NCBI RefSeq assembly: GCF_000730645.1
Contig: NZ_BBIU01000005.1
Location: 186,001 to 250,000, forward strand
DNA from: Pseudomonas parafulva NBRC 16636 = DSM 17004
GTDB lineage: Bacteria > Pseudomonadota > Gammaproteobacteria > Pseudomonadales > Pseudomonadaceae
Direction of reading: 5' to 3'
DNA length: 64,000 nt
Notes under the pieces: model-generated
The model's database searches: none
Told to the model about the DNA's origin: nothing
What the model saw: only the letters and a program-made list of their open reading frames with translations
Shown: positions 9,202 to 17,773 of the stretch, in pieces
Layout: each line of letters starts with the position of its first letter
How positions within the stretch are numbered: the first letter of the stretch is position 1
Position numbers and translations under genes: made by a program

Positions 9202-12132
9202 TCACACCCCTTCAGCCAACACCCGGTCAATGCTGTCGACAAAGTAATCCACGCTGGCCCGCGTCGTGCACATCGGTGGCTTGATCTTGAGGATATTCAG
9301 GTAATCCCCCGTGGGCTGCATGAAAATACCCAGGTCACGCAAGCGATTGCACAACACCATGGTTTCCTCCGTGGCCGGTTCCAGGGTGTCGCGGTCACGC
9401 ACCAGCTCAAGCCCAAGGTAGAAGCCTGAGCCATGGGCAGCGCCCACCAGTGGGTGTCGGTCTACCAGCGCCTGTAGCCTGGCCTTGAAGTAGCGGCCTG
9501 TGTCGCGGGCGTTGTCCCACAGGCCTTCATCTTCCATCACATCCAGCACCGCCATGCCGATGCGGCAACTCACCGGGCTGCCGCCGGCCGAAGAGAAGAA
9601 GTAACCCTCGGCCTCGAGGGCTTCGGCAATTTCGCGGCGGGTGATCACCACGCCGAGGGGCTGGCCGTTGCCCATGCCTTTGGCCATGGTGATGATATCC
9701 GGCACCACGCCCTGCTCTTCGAAACCCCAGAAATACTCACCCAGGCGGCCGTACCCCACCTGCACTTCATCGGCGATGCACACCCCGCCACGGGCCCGCA
9801 CGCTGGCGTAGGCGGCTTTCAGGTAGCCGGCCGGCAAGGCGATGCCACCGGCATTTCCGTAAACTGGCTCGCAGATGATGCCCGCCAACTGCCGGCCGCT
9901 GGCGTCAAGGCTGGCCAGCTTGGCGTCCACGTCGCGCAGGTAGTCGGCGGCGCTGTCGGCACCGCGAAAGCGCCCGCGGAAGGTGTTCGGCGCTTCCACC
10001 GGGTGCACCCAGCCGGGGCGGGTTTCCAGGGCTTTGGGGTTATCGGCGATGGAGGTGGAAATGGCATCGGTGGCCACCGACCAGCCATGATAGGCCTCGA
10101 GCACACTGAGCATGTCGCGCCCACCGCTGTAGGCCCAGGCCAGGCGGATTGCCAGGTCGTTGGCCTCGGTACCGCTATTGACCATGAACACCCGGTCGAA
10201 GCCGTCGGGCGCCAGGTCAAGCAGCCGCTCCGAGAACTCGGTGATGGCCGCATAGTGGAAGCGTGAATTGGTGTTGAGCAACGACCATTGCCGCGCCGAC
10301 TCGGCCACCATGCGTGGGTGGCCATGGCCCAGCACGGCCACGTTGTTGAGCATGTCCAGGTATGAGCGGCCTTGCATGTCGATCAGGTAATTGCGCCAGC
10401 CCCGCTCGATGTGTGGCGGTTGGGCGTAATAGTGTTTCTGCGAGCGGGCAAAGCTGGCATCGCGCCGCGCCAGCAGCGCCTGTGGGTCTGGCAAGGGATC
10501 GGCGTCGCAGTCAACGCCCAGCAATGCTGCCGGCGAGGGGCATAATGCCAGCCAGGCCGGGGCTTGGGCGGGCGTGGCGAAGAATGGCGGCCGCAGGTTG
10601 CTGTCCAGGCACAGCTGTACGCTCAGCCTGTCACCGGTTTGGCCAAGGGGCTCGCCCTGATGCACGCGTTGCCCGTCCAGCGGGCCTGCGCTCAGCCCGT
10701 ACAGCCACAGGCTCCAGCGGGCAGTGCGCAAGCAGCCGGCGCCGTCACCGTGGGCTTCCCAGGTGCCGGCCTGGGGTGCCTGCACCGGGCTGCCTGGCGC
10801 CAGGTGCAGCTCCACGCCCAAGGCGCAGGTGGCGGGCGCCTCAGCGCGGTCAATATGGGTTTGAGACAGGCGATACTGCCCGTGCAGCGTGCATGCAGGC
10901 GCCGCCTGGGCGGCCAGCAGGCGCTGGTCGAAACCGGGTTGCTCCCAGTTGCCGGCTTGGCAGTGGACGCTGAGCACCCCCAGGTCGAGCCGGGTAACAG
11001 GTTGCCCGGCCAAACCAGGCAGCAACGCCAGGCAGCCGTCCAGCGCAGGGCCTTCAGGTTCCAGCCCCGCCGCCTGGAGAATGGCCGCTTCCATAAGGGC
11101 CAGTGGCACGGCCATGGCCGTGTCGAAGATGGCCCATTCATGCGCGACATTGTCACGGGTGTACTGGTTGCCGGGGTCGACCGCCAGCTGTTGGGCGCTG
11201 CTCAGCACCAGCACGGCGGCGCGCTTGAGCACCAGCGGCCAAAGGGCGCACAGCTCCGCCTCGGTCAGCGGGTTGACTGCCTGGTAAGCGCTCACCGCGG
11301 GCAGGATCATGAACGGGTCGCCGTCGGCATGGTGCAGCAGGGCAGAACAGGTGACGGACAGGTCGGCGATGCGCCAGGTGCGGATGAGGTCGCCGAAATC
11401 AATCACGCCCTGCAGCCGCCATTGACGCTGTGGGTCCAAGGCCCACACGGTATTGTCATCGGTGATATCCAGGTGCACAGCCTGCGTAGGCAGCCGATCG
11501 ACCAGCGGCGCCAGGCGCTCACCTGCCACCCGGGCGGCTTCGTGCAGGCGGGCGCGCTGGCCGGCGTCCTCAATCAACGGCAGCAAGTGGTTGATCAGGG
11601 TGCGGGCATGGCGGGGGTCCCATTGGAGCGTGCGGGCCAGCCCCGGGTGGTCGAAACCGGCAAGCGCCCTGTCGACCTGTGCACAGAGTGCGCCCAGGCG
11701 GCCCACCACATCGGGTGACAGGTGGGCGACACGGGTCAACGGCTGGCCGTCGAGATACTCCAGCAAGCGTACGCGCAGCGGCTGCTCGCCGATGTTCACT
11801 GCCAGCAGGGTGTCGCCGCTGTGTGCCGCGATCACTGCAGGCACGGGCAGGCCTTGGGCCTTCAGATGATCCAGCGCGGCATGTTGCGCCTGCAGTTCGG
11901 TTTCAGCATAGCTGCCGTGGCAGGCCTTCAGCACGTAACGCCCTTGCGCCGCCTCCACGCGCAGGTTGAAGTCCTGCTGGCTGCCCAGCGCTTGCAGCTC
12001 ACCCGAGATGCCGTAATGCGCTTGCAACAGGCTGGCGGCCTGGCTGGCACCGAGCACCGGGCTTGCCAGGCTGGCCCGCGCAGCCAGTTGTTCTATTAAG
12101 GGTGTAGAGGCGTCAGCTGGAAGGTTGTGCAT
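9202..12132 (-). CDS. fused APH-like kinase / M23-like domain / class III PLP enzyme (phospho-lyase type)
   Basis: 976 residues with three parts. Residues about 40-360 form an aminoglycoside-phosphotransferase-like kinase with catalytic loop HLDITDDN (about 219-226) and metal motif DFGD (about 243). Residues about 435-520 resemble a lysostaphin/M23 fold but lack the zinc-binding His pair. Residues about 560-975 are a class III aminotransferase with PLP lysine Lys818 (MAKGMGNG). Fusions of this kind are known in bacteria and helped identify the mammalian hydroxylysine kinase/phospho-lyase pair. I infer phosphorylation of an amino alcohol or hydroxylysine-like substrate, then PLP-dependent elimination. 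Substrate not determinable. The ATG at 12132 fits domain boundaries. Confidence 0.85.
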   Translation of the reverse strand: MHNLPADASTPLIEQLAARASLASPVLGASQAASLLQAHYGISGELQALGSQQDFNLRVEAAQGRYVLKACHGSYAETELQAQHAALDHLKAQGLPVPAVIAAHSGDTLLAVNIGEQPLRVRLLEYLDGQPLTRVAHLSPDVVGRLGALCAQVDRALAGFDHPGLARTLQWDPRHARTLINHLLPLIEDAGQRARLHEAARVAGERLAPLVDRLPTQAVHLDITDDNTVWALDPQRQWRLQGVIDFGDLIRTWRIADLSVTCSALLHHADGDPFMILPAVSAYQAVNPLTEAELCALWPLVLKRAAVLVLSSAQQLAVDPGNQYTRDNVAHEWAIFDTAMAVPLALMEAAILQAAGLEPEGPALDGCLALLPGLAGQPVTRLDLGVLSVHCQAGNWEQPGFDQRLLAAQAAPACTLHGQYRLSQTHIDRAEAPATCALGVELHLAPGSPVQAPQAGTWEAHGDGAGCLRTARWSLWLYGLSAGPLDGQRVHQGEPLGQTGDRLSVQLCLDSNLRPPFFATPAQAPAWLALCPSPAALLGVDCDADPLPDPQALLARRDASFARSQKHYYAQPPHIERGWRNYLIDMQGRSYLDMLNNVAVLGHGHPRMVAESARQWSLLNTNSRFHYAAITEFSERLLDLAPDGFDRVFMVNSGTEANDLAIRLAWAYSGGRDMLSVLEAYHGWSVATDAISTSIADNPKALETRPGWVHPVEAPNTFRGRFRGADSAADYLRDVDAKLASLDASGRQLAGIICEPVYGNAGGIALPAGYLKAAYASVRARGGVCIADEVQVGYGRLGEYFWGFEEQGVVPDIITMAKGMGNGQPLGVVITRREIAEALEAEGYFFSSAGGSPVSCRIGMAVLDVMEDEGLWDNARDTGRYFKARLQALVDRHPLVGAAHGSGFYLGLELVRDRDTLEPATEETMVLCNRLRDLGIFMQPTGDYLNILKIKPPMCTTRASVDYFVDSIDRVLAEGV

Positions 12133-12202
12133 GGGGCTACCGTCATCGAGGTGGAGGCAGCCCGTATTTATGCCGGTTTTGCCAGACAACGAAAGACGAT
12201 CA

Positions 12203-12221
12203 TTTTCAGTTTTTCTGAAAA
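12203..12221. promoter_or_regulatory. inverted repeat TTTTCAG-N5-CTGAAAA upstream of the fused kinase/lyase
   Basis: A perfect 7-bp dyad with a 5-base spacer lies about 70 bases upstream of the minus-strand fused enzyme and about 155 bases upstream of the plus-strand EAL gene. It has operator-like geometry. It is not followed by a suitable T run in either direction, so a terminator is unlikely. Confidence 0.4.
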
Positions 12222-12279
12222 GCAGCAGCCCCGATAGCTTGACGGAGATCAACCACTCGGCAAGATCTTTCAAAAAACC

Positions 12280-12307
12280 TGTACAAGTAGTTAGGTTTGT
12301 ACAAGTA
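12280..12307. repeat. tandem TGTACAAGTA repeats in a divergent promoter region
   Basis: TGTACAAGTA occurs at 12280-12289 and 12298-12307, 18 bases start to start, in the gap between the fused enzyme gene and the EAL-domain gene. The repeats are exact and closely spaced, as expected for a dimeric regulator site. The second copy overlaps a possible TTGTAC -35 for the EAL gene. No known regulator is recognised. Confidence 0.45.
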
Positions 12308-12374
12308 TTTGGTGTAGCGTAGCGCCATTATTCCCCCCTGATGATCCACTGCCTTGTAGGACTGGTGAAACAAG

Positions 12375-14159
12375 ATGATGGTTGCACCCGTTCCGATCAA
12401 CGAACAGGACCGCCTGGCCGAGGTTGCCGAGTGGTGCGTGTTGCACCATGAGCCCAGTACCGAGCTGAAGGCGCTGGTCGACCTGGCGCGCCGCTACTTC
12501 AGTGTGCCCACCTGCGTGGTTTCGATCGTCGGTGAGTGCCAGCAGTGGTTTGCGGCACGGGCCGGGCTGGATGCACAGACAATGCCCCGGGACATTTCGT
12601 TCTGTGCCCACACCATTTTGCAGGCTCAGCCCATGGAAGTGCTGGACGCCACTGCCGATATTCGCTTCGCGCGCAACCCGCTGGTCACCGGCGAACCCGG
12701 CGTACGCTACTACTGCGGTGCGCCGCTGATGGTCGGGCAGCGGATTGCGATTGGCAGTTTCTGCATCATCGACACCACCACGCGTCCACCGCTGGACGAC
12801 GCGCAAAAAGCCATGCTGGTGGCCTTCGCCGAAACCGCCATGCAGATCATCTCTGGCTTGCGCCGGAATGTATTCACGGACCAGGACACTGGGCTGTTCA
12901 ACCGCCTCAAGCTCGAATACGACGTGAGCGCGGCGCTGGGCCGTTGGCAGCCGTTGACACTGTTGGCGGTAGACATCATGCCCCCCGAGGCGCTCAACGA
13001 CATCATCCGCGGGTTGGGCTACAACTTCGCCCACGACCTGACCCTGCAGGCCATGGCACGCATTGCTGCGCAGTTGGACGCTGGGCTATGCCTGTACAAG
13101 ATAAGCCCTACGCGCTTTGCGGTCTTGCTGGAAGACGTTGGCAACGTTCAGCCCTTGTGCCAGCGCATCGTGGCTGCACTGCAGGCGCCTGCCCAGTGCC
13201 ACCAGGTGCCGGTGTTGCTGGATGCCGGCATCGGCATTGCGCCAATCACACCCCCGGCCGACGAACGCAACAGCCTGGAATGGTTACGCAGGGCGGTGGC
13301 TGCAGCGGACTCGGCGCGGCGCAATGTGAGGCGCTATGCCTGGTATGTGCCGGAGGTCGATGCCGCCCAGCGCCGTGCGTTGCTGCTGCTGGCATCCCTG
13401 GGGCACGCCTTGCTCAATGAAGGTGAGCTCAGCCTGCACCTGCAACCGCGCATTGAACTGCCTTCTGGCCAATGCCGGTCGGCCGAGGCGCTGCTACGCT
13501 GGCACCACCCCCAGTTGGGTAATGTATCCCCGGCAGAATTCATCCCCTTGGCAGAGAAGACTGCGCTCATGGCCAGCCTCAGCCTTTGGGTGATGCGCGC
13601 TGTGGTGGGCATTCTGGACAATACCCGGGGCATGGATTTCAGCATCAGCCTGAACGTCACGGCCCGTGACCTGGAGAGCCCGACCTTCATGGATGCGCTG
13701 TTGAGCACATTGCAGGGCGCAGCCATCTCCCCCAGGCGGGTGCAACTGGAATTCACCGAAAGTGTGCTGATCGAGCAGCCCGAGGCGTTGCAGTTGCAGT
13801 TGCAACGCGCCCAGCAAGCCGGCATCGACATTGCCATTGACGACTTTGGCACCGGCTACTGCAACTGGGTTTACCTGGCGCGGATACCGGCCAGCATCGT
13901 CAAGCTCGACAGGTCGCTGGTGCACCACGCGCTGCCAGGCTGCAGAGAGGCATTGCTGGTGCGGTCGGTGATCGACCTTGCCAGCCACCTGAAATACCGG
14001 GTACTGGCAGAAGGGGTTGAAACGGCGCAACAGCTCGCCCAGGTGTCGGCCTGGGGATGCGCCGAGGCCCAGGGGTTCCATATCGCCCGGCCCATGCCGG
14101 TCGCCGATTTCGTGCAATGGTTCTGCAACACCCGGCAGATCGATCAGGTCGCCGGCTAA
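12375..14159 (+). CDS. GAF - degenerate GGDEF - EAL c-di-GMP phosphodiesterase
   Basis: 594 residues: N-terminal GAF domain (about 25-165), a diguanylate-cyclase-like domain lacking the GGDEF signature (about 170-330; the site reads TRFAVLLED), and an EAL domain (about 340-585). EAL catalytic residues all appear present: EALLR (from 371), the Asn in [32 protein letters not shown] and QGFHIARP. It should therefore hydrolyse c-di-GMP, with GAF and dead GGDEF as regulatory inputs. It is soluble, with no membrane segments. The ATG at 12375 lacks a strong Shine-Dalgarno. A chemoreceptor gene follows 34 bases later. Confidence 0.92.
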   Translation: MMVAPVPINEQDRLAEVAEWCVLHHEPSTELKALVDLARRYFSVPTCVVSIVGECQQWFAARAGLDAQTMPRDISFCAHTILQAQPMEVLDATADIRFARNPLVTGEPGVRYYCGAPLMVGQRIAIGSFCIIDTTTRPPLDDAQKAMLVAFAETAMQIISGLRRNVFTDQDTGLFNRLKLEYDVSAALGRWQPLTLLAVDIMPPEALNDIIRGLGYNFAHDLTLQAMARIAAQLDAGLCLYKISPTRFAVLLEDVGNVQPLCQRIVAALQAPAQCHQVPVLLDAGIGIAPITPPADERNSLEWLRRAVAAADSARRNVRRYAWYVPEVDAAQRRALLLLASLGHALLNEGELSLHLQPRIELPSGQCRSAEALLRWHHPQLGNVSPAEFIPLAEKTALMASLSLWVMRAVVGILDNTRGMDFSISLNVTARDLESPTFMDALLSTLQGAAISPRRVQLEFTESVLIEQPEALQLQLQRAQQAGIDIAIDDFGTGYCNWVYLARIPASIVKLDRSLVHHALPGCREALLVRSVIDLASHLKYRVLAEGVETAQQLAQVSAWGCAEAQGFHIARPMPVADFVQWFCNTRQIDQVAG

Positions 14160-14193
14160 TGACAATGGCGCACTCCACCCGCAGGTGACATTC

Positions 14194-15306
14194 ATGTTCA
14201 ATCGCCAACTAAAAGCAACGCTAGCCGCGCGTGATGCCGAACTCGCTGAACTCCGTCAGCGCCTTCAACAATTGGAAAGCGGCGTTTTCCTGCGTCTGGA
14301 CGACCAGCGCCGCGTCGCCACCTGCAGCCCGGCCTTTGCTGCGGCGCTGGGGGTGGAGGCTGGCGAAATGGTGGGGCAACCGTTGGCCCAGTGGCTGGCC
14401 GAACCTGCCCAGGAGAGCCAGGCGCTGGTAGATGCCCTGTTACGCTCCAGTGCAGTGATCCAGTTCGACCTGACCGGCAAGGTGCTCTCGGCCAACGCCA
14501 ACTTCCTCAACGCCCTGGGGTATCGGCTGGAAGAAGTGGTCGGCCAGCACCACCGCATGTTCTGCAGCGCCGAGGAAGTGTCCGGGGACGGCTACACCAC
14601 CTTCTGGCGCACCCTCAATGCCGGCCGTTATGTGACCGGCCGCTTCAAACGCCTCGATAAACAGGGCCATGAAGTGTGGCTGGAAGCCAGCTACAACCCT
14701 GTCAGCGACGCCAGTGGCAAATTGGTGAGGGTGGTGAAATTCGCCTCGGTGGTCACTGACCAGGTGCAGCGCGAGGAGGCGGTGCGCCAGGCCGCGCAGG
14801 TGGCCCTGGAAGTGTCGCGGCGTACCGACGGCGGCGCCAGCGAGGGTGTGTTGGTAATGCACGAGGTGGGGCAGTCGATGCAGGGTGTGGCCCGTCAGTT
14901 GCAATCGGCTGGCGATACCATCAGTGCGCTGGGTGAACAGTCCACGGTCATCAGCGCGATCGTGCAGACCATCGGTGCCATTGCCTCGCAGACCAACCTG
15001 CTGGCCTTGAATGCCGCCATCGAGGCTGCCCGGGCGGGTGAACAGGGGCGTGGCTTTGCGGTGGTGGCCGATGAAGTGCGCAAGCTGGCCGGCCGCACCA
15101 GCACTGCCACGGCCGAGATCGATGCCGTGGTAGCGCGCAACCAGGCCCTGGTCAGCCAGGCCGTTGGCGAAGTGCAAAGCAGCCGCACCGAAGCCGCCAA
15201 TGGGCTGCAACTGGCCGGGCATGCCGGCCATGTCATCACGGGTATACAGGAAGGCGCCAAGCGGGTGGTGGCGGCGGTGGAGCGGGTCAGCGAGGACCTG
15301 CGCTAG
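14194..15306 (+). CDS. soluble PAS-PAS methyl-accepting chemotaxis protein (BdlA/Aer-like)
   Basis: 370 residues with no membrane segment. A short PAS-like segment (about 28-70) and a full PAS domain (about 85-195; [22 protein letters not shown]) precede the signalling domain with the highly conserved hairpin tip ([20 protein letters not shown], about 270-290). This is the layout of BdlA-type cytosolic receptors that link energy or c-di-GMP state to biofilm dispersal, and of Aer-like sensors. The ATG at 14194 matches the coiled-coil N-terminus. It sits 34 bases after the EAL phosphodiesterase gene, probably co-transcribed. Its 3' end overlaps the convergent merR-type gene by 20 bases. Confidence 0.9.
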   Translation: MFNRQLKATLAARDAELAELRQRLQQLESGVFLRLDDQRRVATCSPAFAAALGVEAGEMVGQPLAQWLAEPAQESQALVDALLRSSAVIQFDLTGKVLSANANFLNALGYRLEEVVGQHHRMFCSAEEVSGDGYTTFWRTLNAGRYVTGRFKRLDKQGHEVWLEASYNPVSDASGKLVRVVKFASVVTDQVQREEAVRQAAQVALEVSRRTDGGASEGVLVMHEVGQSMQGVARQLQSAGDTISALGEQSTVISAIVQTIGAIASQTNLLALNAAIEAARAGEQGRGFAVVADEVRKLAGRTSTATAEIDAVVARNQALVSQAVGEVQSSRTEAANGLQLAGHAGHVITGIQEGAKRVVAAVERVSEDLR

Positions 15307-15685
15307 CGGCGGGTAACTCCGGGCGCAGCGGGCAGGCCAGGGTCAGGCGTTGCTGCAAGGCAGCACGCAGGGCTTGCAGGTCTGCCAGGCGCTGTTCCAC
15401 CAAGGCCAGTTTGTCCCGTAGCAGCGCCTCCACTGCGCGGTCCGGGTCTGGGGCGGCCCAGAGCGCTTGCACGTTGCTGCCGATCTCGTTCAGGCTGAAC
15501 CCCAACTGCTGCGCAGTGCGAATGAACGCGACCAGTTGCGCGGTTTCCTGATCGTAGTCGCGGTAGCCATTGGCCAACCGGTGCGAGCGGATCAGCCCAC
15601 GTTCCTCGTAAAAGCGCAGGGTGTCACGGCTGACGCCGCAGGCCTGGGCCAGTTGACCAATACGCACTGTGTTTTTCCTGAACAT
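15287..15685 (-). CDS. MerR-family transcriptional regulator
   Basis: 132 residues. The N-terminal winged helix is clear ([20 protein letters not shown] then ERGLI), followed by a dimerisation coiled coil and a short C-terminal tail. The metal-binding cysteine arrangement of CueR/ZntR-type members is not evident; there is only one Cys in the tail (LACPLRP). It may thus belong to the aldehyde/redox NmlR-AdhR-like subgroup, which is inference. The ATG at 15685 gives the standard MerR start. It is divergent from a small membrane protein, with a MerR-type operator between them. Confidence 0.93.
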   Translation of the reverse strand: MFRKNTVRIGQLAQACGVSRDTLRFYEERGLIRSHRLANGYRDYDQETAQLVAFIRTAQQLGFSLNEIGSNVQALWAAPDPDRAVEALLRDKLALVEQRLADLQALRAALQQRLTLACPLRPELPAASAGPR

Positions 15686-15689
15686 GGGC

Positions 15690-15720
15690 TTGACCCTGGA
15701 GCATACTCCAGGCTTTAGCC
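15690..15720 (+). promoter_or_regulatory. MerR-type promoter/operator with elongated spacer
   Basis: TTGACC (15690-15695) reads as a -35. It overlaps a perfect dyad CCTGGAG-CATA-CTCCAGG (15695-15712), followed by a weak -10 (TTAGCC, 15715-15720), giving a spacer of about 19 bases. An overlong spacer filled by a dyad is the hallmark of MerR-activated promoters. It points toward the membrane-protein gene at 15755 and away from the merR gene. Confidence 0.7.
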
Positions 15721-15754
15721 TGCTGCCTTCATTGAATTGCAGAAGGCATCGAAC

Positions 15755-16210
15755 ATGTGGAGCAACACCCAGTATCGCCAGCTGGTGCGGGCCAGCGGCC
15801 TCTACGACTTGCTGATCACCGTGGGCTTCGCCACCCCCTGGACCTTTGCCTGGCTGCATGGCTGGCTCAGCACGCTACACGGCACCCTCGGCCTTGCAGG
15901 GGAAATACCCGTGTTCGAACCCATGCACGTGATGATGGCCAACCTGATGGGCTCGATCGTGTGTGTGTGGGCGTGGCTGCGGATCCGTCACCCGCAGGTG
16001 TTGTTCGGCCGCTACGACGCCGCAGGCCGGGTGCTGTTTTCTGCCTGGCAGTTGTATGCGCTGGCCAACGGGGCCTCCGCGTTGCTGTGGGGCATTCTGG
16101 TGCTGGAAGTGCTGTGGGCGATTGCGCAGCTGGCGCCTGTGGCGAAGGCGCCAGCTGCTGCCTGTCATGACACGTCAGCCTGCAGAAATGCCGCCTCCAG
16201 CAGTTGCTGA
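15755..16210 (+). CDS. small polytopic membrane protein under MerR control
   Basis: 151 residues with about four hydrophobic segments (roughly 17-35, 48-66, 88-106, 108-125) and a Cys-containing C-terminal tail (two Cys near the start of the tail, one at the very end). I do not recognise a specific function. AGAAGG lies before the ATG at 15755; an in-frame TTG at 15737 is less likely. The upstream MerR-type promoter suggests it is the direct target of the divergent regulator, so a stress or detoxification role is plausible. Its last 46 bases overlap the convergent ABC ATPase gene. Confidence 0.75.
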   Translation: MWSNTQYRQLVRASGLYDLLITVGFATPWTFAWLHGWLSTLHGTLGLAGEIPVFEPMHVMMANLMGSIVCVWAWLRIRHPQVLFGRYDAAGRVLFSAWQLYALANGASALLWGILVLEVLWAIAQLAPVAKAPAAACHDTSACRNAASSSC

Positions 16211-17772
16211 GTGTAGGCATGCTGCGGGGCCTGGAAGATCGCCTGGGCATCGCCTTGCTCCACCACATGCCCATGCTTGATCACCATCAACTGGTGGCTC
16301 AGCGCCTTGACCACGGCCAGGTCGTGGCTGATGAACAGGTAGGTAAGGTTGTACTTGTGCTGAAGGTTGCGCAGCAACTCGACCACCTGGCGTTGGACGG
16401 TGCGGTCCAGCGCGGAGGTGGGTTCGTCCAGCAGGATCAGGGCAGGTTTGAGCACCAGTGCCCGGGCGATGGCGATGCGCTGACGCTGGCCACCAGAGAA
16501 CTCATGCGGGTAGCGATGACGGGTTTGCGGGTCGAGCCCGACCTCTTCAAGCGCCGCGATGATCGCCACCTCCTGTTCTGCGGCGGTGCCGATACGGTGA
16601 ATGCGTAGCCCCTCACCGACGATGTCCGCCACGCTCATGCGCGGGCTCAGGCTGCCGAACGGGTCCTGGAACACCACCTGCATCTCCCGGCGCAGCGGGC
16701 GCACCGCTTGCTGATTCAGCCCTTGCAGGTCCTGCCCGTTGAACCGGATGGCGCCGCGGCTGGCTATCAGGCGCAAAATGGCCAGCCCCAATGTGGACTT
16801 GCCCGACCCGGACTCACCGACGATGCCCAGTGTCTGGCCCTGGGGCAGGCTGAAATTTACCCCATCCACGGCCTTTACATGGTCGACGGTGCGGCGCAGC
16901 AGGCCTTTCTTGATCGGGAACCAGACCTTCAGGTCATCCACCTCAAGCAGCGGTGCACCCTGCGGGTTGTGGGCCGGCAGCCCGCTGGGCTCGGCGTTGA
17001 TCAGCATCTGCGTGTAGGGGTGTTGCGGTGCGCTGAACAGCGTCGCGCACTCGGCCTGCTCGACGATCTTGCCGCGCTGCATCACGCACACCCGGTGTGC
17101 GATGCGCCGCACCAAGTTGAGGTCATGGCTGATCAGCAGCAGCGCCATGCCCAGGCGTGCCTGCAGCGCTTTGAGCAGGTCGAGAATCTTCAACTGCACG
17201 GTCACGTCCAGCGCCGTGGTGGGTTCGTCGGCAATCAGCAGTTCGGGCTCGTTGGCCAGTGCCATGGCGATCATCACCCGCTGGCGCTGGCCGCCGGACA
17301 GCTCATGGGGCAGGGCCTTGAGGCGCTTGTGCGGCTCCGGTATGCCCACCATGTCCAGCAGTTCCAGCGTGCGTGCAGTGGCCTGCTTGCCGGTCAGCCC
17401 CTTGTGCAGCAGCAGGATCTCGTTGATCTGCTTTTCGATGCTGTGCAAAGGGTTCAGCGAGGTCATTGGCTCCTGGAAAATCATCGCAATGCGGTCGCCA
17501 CGGATGCGCTGCAGGCTCTTTTCGTTTTGCTGAAGCAGGTCCTTGCCTTCGTAGCGGATGCTACCCGCCGGGTGACGTGCCAGGGGGTAGGGCAGCAAGC
17601 GCAGAATGGAGTGCGCGGTGACGGACTTGCCCGACCCGCTCTCGCCCACCAGCGCCAGGGTTTCGCCCTTGCGGATATCGAAGCTGATGCCATCCACCAC
17701 GCGGTTGACGTGCTCGCCGGTCACGAACTCCACGGCCAGGTCGCGCACTTCGATCAGGTTCTGTTCACTCAT
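16165..17772 (-). CDS. yejF: peptide ABC transporter ATP-binding protein, two fused ATPase domains (YejF/NppD-like)
   Basis: 535 residues with two complete ABC cassettes in tandem. Cassette one has Walker A GESGSGKS, signature LSGGQRQR and Walker B LLIADEP. Cassette two repeats them (GESGSGKST, FSGGQRQR, LILLDEP). Each has a C-terminal oligopeptide-transporter motif (HPYTQ, HAYTQ). It powers the Yej/Npp importer for peptides and peptide-nucleoside antibiotics. It is last of five genes with one-base gaps between cistrons. The ATG at 17772 is preferred over an in-frame start eight codons upstream inside yejE. Confidence 0.95.
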   Translation of the reverse strand: MSEQNLIEVRDLAVEFVTGEHVNRVVDGISFDIRKGETLALVGESGSGKSVTAHSILRLLPYPLARHPAGSIRYEGKDLLQQNEKSLQRIRGDRIAMIFQEPMTSLNPLHSIEKQINEILLLHKGLTGKQATARTLELLDMVGIPEPHKRLKALPHELSGGQRQRVMIAMALANEPELLIADEPTTALDVTVQLKILDLLKALQARLGMALLLISHDLNLVRRIAHRVCVMQRGKIVEQAECATLFSAPQHPYTQMLINAEPSGLPAHNPQGAPLLEVDDLKVWFPIKKGLLRRTVDHVKAVDGVNFSLPQGQTLGIVGESGSGKSTLGLAILRLIASRGAIRFNGQDLQGLNQQAVRPLRREMQVVFQDPFGSLSPRMSVADIVGEGLRIHRIGTAAEQEVAIIAALEEVGLDPQTRHRYPHEFSGGQRQRIAIARALVLKPALILLDEPTSALDRTVQRQVVELLRNLQHKYNLTYLFISHDLAVVKALSHQLMVIKHGHVVEQGDAQAIFQAPQHAYTQQLLEAAFLQADVS

Positions 17773-17773
17773 G

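Noticed and set aside
10570..10820. Active M23 metallopeptidase within the fused enzyme
   Set aside because: The zinc ligands (HxxxD and HxH) are not present; the expected HLH region reads LSVQLCL. Only the fold is likely retained.
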